NCBI RefSeq assembly: GCF_024171645.1
Contig: NZ_JALKAC010000006.1
Span: 124,001 to 188,000, forward strand
Origin: Flavobacterium sp. HSC-32F16
GTDB taxonomy: Bacteria > Bacteroidota > Bacteroidia > Flavobacteriales > Flavobacteriaceae
DNA length: 64,000 nt
Direction of reading: 5' to 3'
The translations under genes and the position numbers were made by a program. The notes under the pieces were generated by a model. The model saw only the letters and a program-made list of their open reading frames with translations, did no database searches and was not told the DNA's origin. This document shows, piece by piece, positions 17,401 through 26,304 of this stretch (position 1 is its first letter; each line of letters begins with the position of its first letter).

Positions 17401-17618
17401 TTGCTACTGGTGCAGGAGCAGTTGGTAACAAATCGATTGGTACGGGAGCTGTTGGAGGGATGTTAATCGGAACCATTTTAGGAGTATTTGTTATTCCGGT
17501 TTTGTTTATCATTTTCCAGACTTTACAAGAAAGAATCAGTGGTCCGGCAAAAGACGGTTATGATGATGAAGACGATGATGAAAACGAAATTCAGTTAATA
17601 GAAGCTCACAAAGAGTAA
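14448..17618 (+). CDS. RND multidrug efflux pump (HAE1/AcrB family)
   Basis: A 1056-residue inner-membrane transporter with the full AcrB layout: TM1 (residues 9-30), first porter region with YPDIAPPTV, TM2-6 including GIVVDDAIVVVEAVH (the conserved TM4 DD pair for proton translocation), duplicated second half with GLTREE, and TM10 AKNGILIVEFA with conserved Lys. Length is typical. It exports hydrophobic drugs, detergents or bile-like compounds by proton antiport together with the adaptor and outer-membrane channel encoded on either side. The acidic C-terminal tail (DDEDDDENE) is species-specific. Confidence 0.96.
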   Translation: MFKKFIQRPVLSTVISVIIVILGVLGLIELPISQYPDIAPPTVNVAASYTGANADVVLKSIVIPLEEQINGVENMTYMTSTATNDGNASIKVFFKVGTNPDLAAVNVQNRVSRATSLLPVEVTQAGVTVTKSQSSNLLIFSLYSDDKAYDQTFLQNYAKINLVPQIQRIVGVGDVTVFGAKDYSMRIWLKPDVMQQYKLIPSDISAALAEQNIEAAPGKFGENGNQAFQYVIKYKGRLTSAQEFEEIVIKSVGNGQMLRLKDVAKVELGSLSYASTIKTNGVESAAMAISQTPGSNARDVIINSKILIEEAAKSFPKGMKYTIMVDVNENLDASIEKVIHTLIEAFILVFIVVFIFLQDFRSTLIPAIAVPVAIVGTFFFLNLFGFTINLLTLFAMVLAIGIVVDDAIVVVEAVHAKLDHGYKSAKKATIHAMNEISGAIISITLVMAAVFIPVTFITGSTGVFYKQFGITLAVAIILSAVNALTLSPALCALLLKPHADDHKHKSYLQRFYTAFNVAFDNVTVKYKRSVQFLSVKKWIVLASIVVAGIALVYMMKTTPSAFVPAEDQGTVFANISLPPSASMERSDIIAKRVDSIAKTIPGVKNTLRIVGQNFTAGAGSAYSMVIVKLYPWDQRDLSVDDVIGQLFAKTSGIREASIFFISPPTIQGFGQSGGFEFQLQDKGGHTTAEFYKVNNEFLAKLAERPEIQYATTPFNPGFPQYMMDINLAKAKDAGVSVNTILSTMQGYYGGLYASNFNKFGKQYRVMIQASPEFRTNTQGLNKIFVRNSAGNMAPITEFVKMTRVFGPESISRFNLFTSISITGAPKPGYSSGDAIKAIQEVAAENLPAGYGYEFSGLTREELASGSETIFIFILCLVFVYFLLSAQYESYILPFAVLFSIPFGLAGAYLFSIIFKLNSNIYLQISLIMLIGLLAKNGILIVEFALDRRRKGLPIVQAAIEGAVARLRPILMTSFAFILGLVPLMFATGAGAVGNKSIGTGAVGGMLIGTILGVFVIPVLFIIFQTLQERISGPAKDGYDDEDDDENEIQLIEAHKE

Positions 17619-17636
17619 AATTTAATAAAAGCAGAA

Positions 17637-19043
17637 ATGACGAATAGTTCAAATAAATATATTCTTATGGTAATTGCAGCCGCACTTTTAAGTGCGTGCT
17701 CAATTACCAAAAAGTACGAACGCCCAGCATCACTCTCGACAGATAAGCTGTATCGTGATGAGGCTTCCGCCGATTCGACTACGATTGCTGATATGCCGTG
17801 GCAGAGCATTTTTAAAGATGAAAAGCTGAATGCATTAATTCAAAAAGGATTAGATCAAAACCTGAACCTGAAAAATGCAATTGAAAATATAGTGCAGTCA
17901 AGAGCTTCTCTGCGTCAAAGTAAATTGGCTTATTACCCAACATTACAGCTTGATGCAAGTGCAACACATACAAAACAGTCAGAAGCGGGACTAAACTTTC
18001 CGGCTGGAATCAACATCAATACGTTAACAACAACTTATAAATTAGGTTTAAGCACGTCTTGGGAAGCTGACATCTGGGGAAAATTAAGCAGTTCTAAAAG
18101 AGCCGCTTTAGCCACTTATTTAGCTACAGATGCTGCTAAACAAGCAGTTCAGACGCAGTTGATTTCAGACATTGCCAATAATTATTTCCTTTTGTTAGCG
18201 TATGACAAACAATTGAAAATTACGCAGGAAACACTGGAAAGCCGTATTAAAAATGTGGCAACAATTAAAGATTTAAAAGAAGGTGCTATTGTTACCGGAG
18301 CTGCGGTTGTGCAAAGTGAAGCCAACCAGCATGCGGCTGAAGTTTTGATTCCGGATTTGAAACAAAGTATTCGTGAAACCGAAAACGCTTTAAATATCTT
18401 ATTAGGTCAAGCTCCCGGAACAATTGACAGAGGAGAATTAGGAACACAGATTATCCCTGAAAATATTGCAATTGGAATGCCTTCGCAGTTATTGCAAAAT
18501 CGTCCCGATGTTCGTCAGGCTGAATTTAATTTCAGAGTGGCTTTTGAATCTACGAATTTGGCTAAAACTTATTTTTATCCAAGTTTAACGCTTACTGCAA
18601 GCGGCGGATTTTCAAATTTAGAATTAAAAGATTTCTTTACGAATTCTATTTTTTATTCGATTATTGGAGGATTAACACAGCCTATTTTTAATCAGGGTAA
18701 AAACAAAATAAGATTAACAACAGCGCAGTCGCAACAATTACAGGCTTATAATACTTTTCAACAGAGTCTTTTAACGGCTGGTCAGGAAGTTTCTAATGCT
18801 TTGTATTCTTACCAAATGGCTGTTGAAAAAGAAGATTCAAGAAAAAAACAAATTGAGGCTTTAGAAAAAGCAGTCGATTTTACACAGCAGCTTTTAGAAT
18901 ATAGTTCGGCAACTAATTATACAGATGTATTAACTTCTGAACAAAATCTTTTAGCAGCGCAGTTAAGCGGTATCAATGATAATTTACAGAAATTACAAGC
19001 CGTTGTAAACTTATACAGAGCTTTAGGCGGAGGTTGGAAATAA
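17637..19043 (+). CDS. RND efflux outer-membrane factor (NodT/OprM family lipoprotein)
   Basis: A 468-residue TolC-type channel. It has a lipoprotein signal (LMVIAAALLSAC) and two outer-membrane efflux-protein repeats, each with the long coiled-coil helices and small beta strands; typical motifs are MPWQSIF, ATYLATDAAKQAVQTQLISDIANNYF, LLQNRPDVRQAEF and the C-terminal LYRALGGGW. It completes the tripartite pump and lies 18 bp after the inner-membrane component. The operon is closed by the hairpin at 19188-19214. Confidence 0.95.
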   Translation: MTNSSNKYILMVIAAALLSACSITKKYERPASLSTDKLYRDEASADSTTIADMPWQSIFKDEKLNALIQKGLDQNLNLKNAIENIVQSRASLRQSKLAYYPTLQLDASATHTKQSEAGLNFPAGININTLTTTYKLGLSTSWEADIWGKLSSSKRAALATYLATDAAKQAVQTQLISDIANNYFLLLAYDKQLKITQETLESRIKNVATIKDLKEGAIVTGAAVVQSEANQHAAEVLIPDLKQSIRETENALNILLGQAPGTIDRGELGTQIIPENIAIGMPSQLLQNRPDVRQAEFNFRVAFESTNLAKTYFYPSLTLTASGGFSNLELKDFFTNSIFYSIIGGLTQPIFNQGKNKIRLTTAQSQQLQAYNTFQQSLLTAGQEVSNALYSYQMAVEKEDSRKKQIEALEKAVDFTQQLLEYSSATNYTDVLTSEQNLLAAQLSGINDNLQKLQAVVNLYRALGGGWK

Positions 19044-19187
19044 AAATTGTTTCTATTGAATATTTACCGTTGGTCGTTAAAATTCAAACGTTGGTCTAAA
19101 TAATAAATTAATACTAAAATTTGTATGTAATTTTGATTTGTTAAGATTACTGATTACCCGCCATTCAATTTAAATTAAAACATGACT

Positions 19188-19214
19188 AAAACGCCTCAGT
19201 AATGAGGCGTTTTT
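19188..19214. terminator. Terminator after the RND operon
   Basis: AAAACGCCTCA and TGAGGCGTTTT stem with short loop and T-run, nearly identical to 20084-20112, including the preceding ACATGAC. The remainder of the spacer (19215-19573) contains no gene; it holds a degenerate stretch (GGGAGAAATCACAC near 19310, GTCTCTCTTCGGTC near 19406) that looks like an eroded member of the palindromic repeats seen near 60.9 kb. Confidence 0.88.
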
Positions 19215-19573
19215 AATTTTACTTCATTTTTTGTTTTCTTTACCTTTAATTTTGAAGCTTGTGACCTTATTCCAAGTTAAAACCTGCGTATTTATCTCAT
19301 TTCTACCAAAGGGAGAAATCACACAAGAAACTCTGTAAAGTATGTCTTCAATCCTTATCTAAACGAGTGCGATTTACTTCGTTTATTTGTTTGTTATCGC
19401 TCGAGTCTCTCTTCGGTCTAAATCCTAAAATAGTAATTCAACAAATATATATCGGCAGAAAAGTACTGCTCGTCGATTGGTTTTGCGGTTCTGTATAATG
19501 GATTCGATAAACGTGAATATTGGCACTACTTTAGATTAATTTCTAATGAAATTAATATTTAAATTCTAAAAAC

Positions 19574-20062
19574 ATGAAAAAGTTAGTATTCGCCTCAGTA
19601 TTATTTATGAGTGTATTTTTTGCCCATGCGCAGGTATCCATTAATGTAAATATTGGAACGCCTCCAAGCTGGGGACCAGAAGGAAACGATGACAGCAGAT
19701 ATTATTATTTACCTGACATCGATGTATATTATGATGTTAACCAGAGTGTATTTATTTATGACAACAGCGGTAAGTGGGTTCGTGAAAAAAGACTTCCGTC
19801 AAAATACAGACAATATGATTTGTATTCAGGTTACAAAGTAGTTTTAAACGATTACAGGGGAGATGCTCCATACAGTTATCATACAAAACACAGAGCTAGT
19901 TACCCTAAAGGTTATAAAGGACAGCCTCAGAAAAACAGGGGAGAAAAACCAGTAAAAAACAACAAATCTCAAGGAAAGCAGAAGTCTGAGAACAAAAACA
20001 AAAATAACTCCCAAAAACAAACCAATAAAGACCATGGCCGTCCACACAATGATCGTCATTAA
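19574..20062 (+). CDS. Exported protein with basic, Lys/Asn-rich tail
   Basis: A 162-residue protein with a signal peptide (MKKLVFASVLFMSVFFAHAQ). The mature N-terminal part is aromatic (PSWGPEG, RYYYLPDIDVYYDV, FIYDNSGKWVREKRLP), a pattern seen in small exported Bacteroidota proteins of unknown function. The last 55 residues are low-complexity and strongly basic (Lys, Asn, Gln, His), so they may bind DNA, RNA or the cell envelope. It is monocistronic with its own terminator. No function can be assigned. Confidence 0.75.
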   Translation: MKKLVFASVLFMSVFFAHAQVSINVNIGTPPSWGPEGNDDSRYYYLPDIDVYYDVNQSVFIYDNSGKWVREKRLPSKYRQYDLYSGYKVVLNDYRGDAPYSYHTKHRASYPKGYKGQPQKNRGEKPVKNNKSQGKQKSENKNKNNSQKQTNKDHGRPHNDRH

Positions 20063-20083
20063 TTAAAATTAAACAAACATGAC

Positions 20084-20112
20084 AAAACGCCTCAGAAATG
20101 AGGCGTTTTTTT
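20084..20112 (+). terminator. Intrinsic terminator after 19574 gene
   Basis: AAAACGCCTCA / TGAGGCGTTTT stem followed by seven T; same module as at 2893 and 19188. Confidence 0.88.
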
Positions 20113-20125
20113 GTATAAAGCCAAA

Positions 20126-20153
20126 AAAGGCTGTCTTGAAAAAGACAACCTTT
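20126..20153 (-). terminator. Terminator of the SusCD-ABC-M16 block
   Basis: AAGGCTGTCTT and AAGACAACCTT form an imperfect stem; on the minus strand it is followed by a T-run (TTTTTT), placed 37 bp after the M16 stop at 20190. Confidence 0.6.
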
Positions 20154-20189
20154 AATGACTAATAAAATAAAAATGTATTCTAAAGTTTT

Positions 20190-23003
20190 TTACTTTCCTG
20201 ATTGGCTTTCAGGGCTCATAATAACTTCGACACTACTAGAACTATCCAAAACGTGCTTACTAAACTGCTGAATAGTTTTTTGATTAATTTTAGAAATTAA
20301 ATTTTTATACTCGTCATCCTGTAAAAACGGAATCTGATTTAAGGTATTGTTGTAAATTGTAGTATTCCAGAAAGAATTGGTTTTAAGGGATTCTTCCCGG
20401 TTCTTTAAAAGTGCCTTTTTAATATCTTCTAAATCATTTGCATTTACCGGATTTGATTTTAAATCGTTTAATTCTTTCCAGACAATCTGCATTAATTTTT
20501 CTTCTTTATCAGGATTACAGTCAAAAGTCAAGGCAAGACTAAAAGCGGGTTTTGGAATCGTTTCAAGATTACCGCCCACATTCACGCCGTAACTGCCGCC
20601 TTCTTCTTCTCTAATAGTCTGCAGGAATCGTTTTGATAATATTTGTCCTATAATATAAATTGACAATGCATTTTCTTTACTGTATTCCGTTTTTCCCGTT
20701 AAGTTTAAATAAATGGTTGTTTTAGCCACTTCCATAGGACGTTTAAAATGCAGGATCGTTTTCCCTTTTTTGGGTTCAATATTATGATCGACATAATTCT
20801 CTTTTAGAGCCGGATTCGATTTTATATTTCCAATATATTTCTGAATCAATTCTAAACCTGAATCTGGAATATTTCCAACAAAAACAAAGGTAAAATCGGC
20901 AGCATTTTTAATACGGTCACGGTAAATGTTTTCTGCTTTTTTCAGGTCAATAGTTTCAAGGAATTTTTCGTTGAAAAGAAAAGTTCTTGGATTATGGTTT
21001 GAATTTGCCAAATCTATAGAATCCTTAAAAGCACTTCCGTTGTCTTTTTTAATGTTTTCTAAACGATTTTTATATTGTTCTTTTAGAATATTAAAAATGT
21101 TTGGATCAAAGCGAGGTGCTTCAAAATAAAGATTAACCAGCTGCAGCATTGTTTCTAAATCGGCTTTGTTTGAATTTCCCTGAAAACCCTGCGTATTTTC
21201 ACCAATGAAAGGAGCCGCTTGTGCCACTTTTCCAGTTAGTTTTTCTTTTAAACCCATATTATCAAAATTTCCTAAACCAGATGATTTTGCAATTGTTGCT
21301 GCAATTTCGGCAGAAGTCAGATCTTCTGTTTTTACAAGAGATTTACCGCCTTTTGAAAAAGCGGAAAATATAATTTGATCCTGCGAATATGTCGTTGGAA
21401 GGATAATTATTTTAGCATCATTTTCTAAAATATAACCTTTGGCATCTTTGATTCCGGCTACTTCAAATGTTTTCTTTATCGATGCAGGTTTTAATTCTTT
21501 ATCAATTAAAGGTGCGTTGTTTTCTTTTTTTGTATAAGGCTCTAAAGTCATGTTTTCGACTTTTTTCATTACACTTACAACAGCTTCTTTCGATGGGAAA
21601 TCATTTTTATCCTGATCTGAACCTGTTACCAAAACGACTTGGTTTGTTGGTTTTTGAATGGTTTTCGCATAAGCATTCAATTCCTCCAAAGTGATACTTT
21701 TTATAATGCCAACAATTAATTTATAATCATCTTCAGGGGAAAGGAATGGTTTTGCTTTTAGAAAATAATCGGTCAATTTATCTGCCCAGCTGTCGTTATC
21801 GACTTTATCTTTATTGCTGATAAAATCATCGTACGAGCTGATAAAAAGTTTTTTGGTTCTGTCCAGTTCTGATTTTACAGCTCCAAAACGTTTTAAACGC
21901 TCGGCTTCTGTATAGGCTTCTTCAAATGCTTCGAGTGTTTTTCCTTTTTTGGCTGAAGCCGCAATATTATATGAATTGTTTAATCTTGAAATTCCACTAA
22001 AATAGGCGCTTAAATTTAAACTCGAGCTTTGATTTTTTAAGAGTAATTCTTTAAAACGATTGTTTAATATATTGGTATAAAAAGAGTTCATTACATTTTT
22101 GCGTGTTACAATGCTGTCTTTTACTAAAGGCTCGTCTGTAATATATCGCAATGTAATTGTTGTAGTTGATGCTTCTTTATCAGATGCTGTTCCAAAATAC
22201 AATTCATCATGTTTCGGAATTTCTGCATACGTCCTTACGGTTGCTTTTTTTGCCAAAGGAATGCCTGAAAATATCGTTTTGACTTTTTCTTCCATTACTT
22301 TAACATCAATATCCCCAACGATTATTACAGCCTGTAAATCGGGTCGATACCATTTTTTATAATAGTTTCTCAATTCAGGATATTTGAAGTTATTGATGAT
22401 GTTTAAATCGCCAATAACATCGCGTTTGCTGTATTTTGAACCTTTGTATAAAACAGGATCTGTCTGCATTTTTAAACGAAAATCACTTGTACGGCGCGTT
22501 CTCCATTCTTCTCTGATGACACCTCTTTCAGCATCAATTTCCTGATTGGTTAAAGATAGAGATCCAGACCAGTCGTGTAAAACCCAAAGCGTTGAATCGA
22601 TTAGTTTTTCGTTGGTTACAGGAACGGTACTGATATTGTAAACAGTTTCATCATGAGCAGTATAAGCATTGATGTCTTTACCAAAACTTACACCGTTTTT
22701 TTCCAGCATTTTAATGATTCCTTTTCCTTTAAAATGTTCTGTACCGTTAAAAGCCATGTGTTCCAGAAAATGTGCTAATCCGTTTTGATTATCGTCTTCG
22801 AGAATGGCGCCAACATTTTGAACAAAGTAAAAGCTTGCTCTGTCTTTTGGCTCTTCGTTATGCAGAATATAATAGGCTAACCCGTTTTTTAATTTTCCGG
22901 AAGTAACGTTTTTATCCAGCGGAATATTGGTTTTAAATTGAGAAAATGCGCCTTGAAAAGACAAGACCATGATCCCAATAATGATATTTTTTTTTGTATT
23001 CAT
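20190..23003 (-). CDS. M16-family zinc peptidase (pitrilysin/insulinase-like), exported
   Basis: A 937-residue protein with a signal peptide (about the first 21 residues). The N-terminal M16 domain has the inverted zinc motif HFLEH (residues 78-82: His 78, Glu 81, His 82) with the downstream metal-ligand Glu region in ERGVIREEW. A second, catalytically silent M16 half follows, so the enzyme forms the usual clamshell and would cut peptides in the periplasm. It is the last gene of a seven-gene minus-strand block, 12 bp after the ABC permease. Its presence suggests that the block's substrate is a peptide, or that it processes a peptide. Confidence 0.92.
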   Translation of the reverse strand: MNTKKNIIIGIMVLSFQGAFSQFKTNIPLDKNVTSGKLKNGLAYYILHNEEPKDRASFYFVQNVGAILEDDNQNGLAHFLEHMAFNGTEHFKGKGIIKMLEKNGVSFGKDINAYTAHDETVYNISTVPVTNEKLIDSTLWVLHDWSGSLSLTNQEIDAERGVIREEWRTRRTSDFRLKMQTDPVLYKGSKYSKRDVIGDLNIINNFKYPELRNYYKKWYRPDLQAVIIVGDIDVKVMEEKVKTIFSGIPLAKKATVRTYAEIPKHDELYFGTASDKEASTTTITLRYITDEPLVKDSIVTRKNVMNSFYTNILNNRFKELLLKNQSSSLNLSAYFSGISRLNNSYNIAASAKKGKTLEAFEEAYTEAERLKRFGAVKSELDRTKKLFISSYDDFISNKDKVDNDSWADKLTDYFLKAKPFLSPEDDYKLIVGIIKSITLEELNAYAKTIQKPTNQVVLVTGSDQDKNDFPSKEAVVSVMKKVENMTLEPYTKKENNAPLIDKELKPASIKKTFEVAGIKDAKGYILENDAKIIILPTTYSQDQIIFSAFSKGGKSLVKTEDLTSAEIAATIAKSSGLGNFDNMGLKEKLTGKVAQAAPFIGENTQGFQGNSNKADLETMLQLVNLYFEAPRFDPNIFNILKEQYKNRLENIKKDNGSAFKDSIDLANSNHNPRTFLFNEKFLETIDLKKAENIYRDRIKNAADFTFVFVGNIPDSGLELIQKYIGNIKSNPALKENYVDHNIEPKKGKTILHFKRPMEVAKTTIYLNLTGKTEYSKENALSIYIIGQILSKRFLQTIREEEGGSYGVNVGGNLETIPKPAFSLALTFDCNPDKEEKLMQIVWKELNDLKSNPVNANDLEDIKKALLKNREESLKTNSFWNTTIYNNTLNQIPFLQDDEYKNLISKINQKTIQQFSKHVLDSSSSVEVIMSPESQSGK

Positions 23004-23015
23004 TTTGATATTTTT

Positions 23016-25283
23016 TTATCTTCTGTTTCTTCTAATTAATATAAAAGCACCACTTAATATGATTAATAAAGGAAATAATCCGATGAAAACGATTTTATTG
23101 ATGAAAACCTGATTGGCATTTATTGTTATTTTTTTATCCGTATTTTCAGGTCGGGTAGTATCAATTGGAAATTCATAATTGCTAAACCAATTGAAAATAT
23201 CGGTTACAAACTGAAATGTTCCAGATCCGCCTCGGCTTAACTCGGCATTACCCATAAAGTCAGCGTCTCCGGACACAATTATTTTTTGTGATTTTCCCTT
23301 TACATTTCTTGTTAAGGCCACAACAAGCGGAACGGAAGTAACAGATGGCTGTTTTTTTACATCTTCAGTAATTGATGTAATTCCTGTTTGAGATTCCCAT
23401 GCCGGCTGGCTGTTTGTTTTTAAAAGCGGCGTTACTTTAAATCCTGTATCTTTCGTGGTTTTAATACCGCTGCTTCCTAAAAACGGAATAGGATTGTTAT
23501 TTTTGTTTTGGCTGAATTTAATGATTGCAGGATCTATATTTTTTTGAAGATCGGTTACTAAATAATCTGGAGAATTGGTTTCGCTTTCCTGAACCAATGC
23601 TTGTTTGGTAAAACCTAAACCTAATTTGTCTGTTATGGCAGCTAAAGCCGAATTGGTTTCAGGTTCTGCTAAAAGCATTAAATTTTTTCCTTCATCTATA
23701 TATTTTGAAATTCTGTCTACAGCACCCTGGCTTAATTGTGTTTTTGGATCGGCAATGATTAAAATAGTAGTCTGCTCCGGAATGTTCTGCGCATTAATAT
23801 CTACAGATGAAACATCAAATCCCTGATTGATTAAAGAATATCTGAAAGTAATTTCATTAAATCCTGTTTTATAATTTTTGTCTCCATTTTTTTCAACACT
23901 TCTTTCCATGTTTCCGGTTGCGAAAACAATTTTTGGTGCCGGTACAACTACACGTTTTAAAGCCGCAGATATTTCTTTCTCCATAGGGACTTTAAACATG
24001 TCATCATACATTCTTAAAAATGTTTTCTTTCCGTTGTATTCTATAGTTCTTACAACTCTGTTCTGCTCTGGTTTTAGATCAATAACTTTTTTAATTTCTT
24101 CGGGAGAATATAATTTTTTCAATTTTAAATCTTGCGTTTCAATCATTTTCTGCGCAAGCTGTTTGTCATTTAATCCAGGATTTTGAGTATATAAAGCTTC
24201 ATTGTTTGAAGTATCGTAGTAGTAGACATATTCCATTTCTATTTGGGGTAAAAAACGGGTGTACTTTTCAAAACTGGCAATATCTGAATTTTGAGAATAC
24301 GGCATAGCCATATAGTAGTTAATGTCTAACAAGTTAACATAAGTTGTTATTTTAACCGGGCCGTCTATTTTCTTTACGATATTTAAGCTGGTTTCTGTAA
24401 GTGTCCTGTCTTTGGTTCTGGTCATATCATAATACATCGAAAGAGAAGCTCTTGATGTGATATACCCAAGTGCAAGAACAGAACCTACTAAGGCAGTATA
24501 TTTTAAAATTCTTTGAGAAATGGATTGTGCATCTCGACCGGTTTGCAGTTTATAAATGCTTAACCCAATAAAAAGACCGCTTACCAAAATAAAGTACAGG
24601 ACATCTTTGCTTATAATTAAACCTTCGAGCATTTCGTTAGCGCGGCCGGCAATCGAAAGGAAATAGGTAATATCTTTTACATATTCTACATCCTGCCATA
24701 ACTTGCCAATAAAATTTAACCCCGCCAAAACAACTAATGTGCTTATTGCGGCCACAACCTGATACGATGTTAAACAAGACATAAAAAGCCCGATTGCAGC
24801 ATAAGTACATACCAGCAAATACAAACCAATTAATCCGGAAATTGCAAATTTTAAATCTAAATTATCAATAGAGAAATAGGCAATAATAACCTGCAGACCT
24901 AAAATTCCAACAAATAATAAGCAATATGCCGCAATAGCTAAATATTTTCCTAGTACAATATCTTTTATTTTTATAGGAGAAGAAAGCAGCAGTTTGATAG
25001 AACCACTATTGATCTCACGGCTTACCAAACCCATTGTTAACAGCGGTACATATAGGTATAGATAATTTTGCATTTCGGTATATAAACCACTGAAACCGGA
25101 AAATATAACCTGCGATAAATTACCAAGGCCTTCTCCAATTTTTTGCGCTTTTTCAAAACGTTCGATAGAGTTGAAAAATTTCCAGCTTGACTGGATCGAA
25201 AATATGACTAAAACAACCCACGCAACAGGCGAGTAGAACATCGTGTTGAGTTCTGTTTTAGCAATTCTGTATATAGTTTTCAT
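23016..25283 (-). CDS. ABC-2 permease fused to GldG-like auxiliary domain
   Basis: A 755-residue fusion. Residues 1-270 form an ABC-2 permease with about six transmembrane helices (GldF-like: YSPVAWVVLVIFS, GSIKLLLSSPIKIKDIVLGKYLA). Residues about 280-720 are an ABC-transporter auxiliary (GldG-like) periplasmic domain (YITTYVNLL-like segment, IKIVFATGNMERS, ILIIADPKTQLS, IIVSGDADFMGN), closed by a final membrane helix (about 732-750). In gliding flavobacteria GldF and GldG are separate proteins; here they are joined. It pairs with the ATPase encoded just upstream and could be exporter-like or energise envelope processing. Confidence 0.88.
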   Translation of the reverse strand: MKTIYRIAKTELNTMFYSPVAWVVLVIFSIQSSWKFFNSIERFEKAQKIGEGLGNLSQVIFSGFSGLYTEMQNYLYLYVPLLTMGLVSREINSGSIKLLLSSPIKIKDIVLGKYLAIAAYCLLFVGILGLQVIIAYFSIDNLDLKFAISGLIGLYLLVCTYAAIGLFMSCLTSYQVVAAISTLVVLAGLNFIGKLWQDVEYVKDITYFLSIAGRANEMLEGLIISKDVLYFILVSGLFIGLSIYKLQTGRDAQSISQRILKYTALVGSVLALGYITSRASLSMYYDMTRTKDRTLTETSLNIVKKIDGPVKITTYVNLLDINYYMAMPYSQNSDIASFEKYTRFLPQIEMEYVYYYDTSNNEALYTQNPGLNDKQLAQKMIETQDLKLKKLYSPEEIKKVIDLKPEQNRVVRTIEYNGKKTFLRMYDDMFKVPMEKEISAALKRVVVPAPKIVFATGNMERSVEKNGDKNYKTGFNEITFRYSLINQGFDVSSVDINAQNIPEQTTILIIADPKTQLSQGAVDRISKYIDEGKNLMLLAEPETNSALAAITDKLGLGFTKQALVQESETNSPDYLVTDLQKNIDPAIIKFSQNKNNNPIPFLGSSGIKTTKDTGFKVTPLLKTNSQPAWESQTGITSITEDVKKQPSVTSVPLVVALTRNVKGKSQKIIVSGDADFMGNAELSRGGSGTFQFVTDIFNWFSNYEFPIDTTRPENTDKKITINANQVFINKIVFIGLFPLLIILSGAFILIRRNRR

Positions 25284-25294
25284 TTGTTTGTTTT

Positions 25295-26242
25295 TTAAGA
25301 AAGAATAGTGTTTTTAGAAGGTGCTTTTTTTGATAACTGGGCAAAAATCTCATCAAGAGAAACTTTTTCAAATTGAATCTCACGTAATTTCCAGTTGTTA
25401 TAAACGCTTAGTGAAATGATTTTTTCAGCCACTTCCTGTGTTCCTGTAAAAGTAATCTGCACTTTTTTTGGTGAAAGAAATACGGCATTTGTAACTTCAG
25501 GAATATCTGTTAAGGCAGAAATAACAGGCGGATTTTCAAAACTTGCTGTTAGTTTATCTGCTTCAATATAATTGTTGAAAGCTTCAAGCGTATCAGAAAA
25601 AACCATGTGTCCGTTTTCAATCATTCTGATATCCTGGCAGGTTGCCTGAACTTCAGAAAGAATGTGTGAAGAGAATATTACGGCTTTGTCTTTTGATATT
25701 TTTTTGATTAATTTTCTAACTTCAAGAATCTGGTTAGGGTCAAGTCCATTGGTTGGTTCATCCAGAACAACCAATTTTGGTTCGTGAATAATGGCCTGCG
25801 CAATACCAACACGTTGTCTGTAACCTCCGGATAAGTTTCGAATTAATCGGTTGCTGAAATGTGCAATACCGCATTGTTCTTTGGCTTTCTCTAAAGCATC
25901 TTTTAAATCTTCCTTTTTTACATGACGCAGTTGTGCACAGTGAATCAGGTATTCATTTACTGTTAAATCTAAATGCAAAGGCGGTGTCTGTGGTAAAAAA
26001 CCAATTAGTTTTTTGGCTTCAACAGGATTTTCTTTCAGATTAATTCCATCAATAAAAATGTTTCCTTTAGTTTGATTTAAAACGCCGCAAAGGATATTCA
26101 TGGTGGTTGATTTTCCTGCGCCATTAGATCCTAAAAGACCTAAAATTCTATTTGTTTTAATTTCAAAACTAATATTTTGTATTGCCCAATCCTTACTATA
26201 TTGATGTGACAAGTCCTCAACTCTTACAATTGTTGTTTCCAT
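25295..26242 (-). CDS. ABC transporter ATPase (GldA-like)
   Basis: An ATPase of about 315 residues. The ATG at 26242 (METTIVRVEDLSHQ) fits the family start; an in-frame ATG at 26284 would add 14 residues. Walker A is GSNGAGKST, signature LSGGYRQRV, Walker B LVVLDEPTNGLDP, then the H-loop SSHIL; the extra C-terminal domain (about 230-310) is the one seen in ABC-2 partner ATPases such as GldA. It is 11 bp upstream of the fusion permease, with which it must form one transporter. Confidence 0.93.
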   Translation of the reverse strand: METTIVRVEDLSHQYSKDWAIQNISFEIKTNRILGLLGSNGAGKSTTMNILCGVLNQTKGNIFIDGINLKENPVEAKKLIGFLPQTPPLHLDLTVNEYLIHCAQLRHVKKEDLKDALEKAKEQCGIAHFSNRLIRNLSGGYRQRVGIAQAIIHEPKLVVLDEPTNGLDPNQILEVRKLIKKISKDKAVIFSSHILSEVQATCQDIRMIENGHMVFSDTLEAFNNYIEADKLTASFENPPVISALTDIPEVTNAVFLSPKKVQITFTGTQEVAEKIISLSVYNNWKLREIQFEKVSLDEIFAQLSKKAPSKNTILS

Positions 26243-26304
26243 AGTGTTTTTTAAAATCACAGGAATGTATTTTTTCAAACACATTCCTGCGTTACTTTTA
26301 ATAT

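Noticed and set aside
23016..26242. Gliding-motility GldA/GldF/GldG machinery
   Set aside because: The GldF and GldG regions are fused and the genes sit in a SusCD/M16 block, so a role in gliding is not supported.
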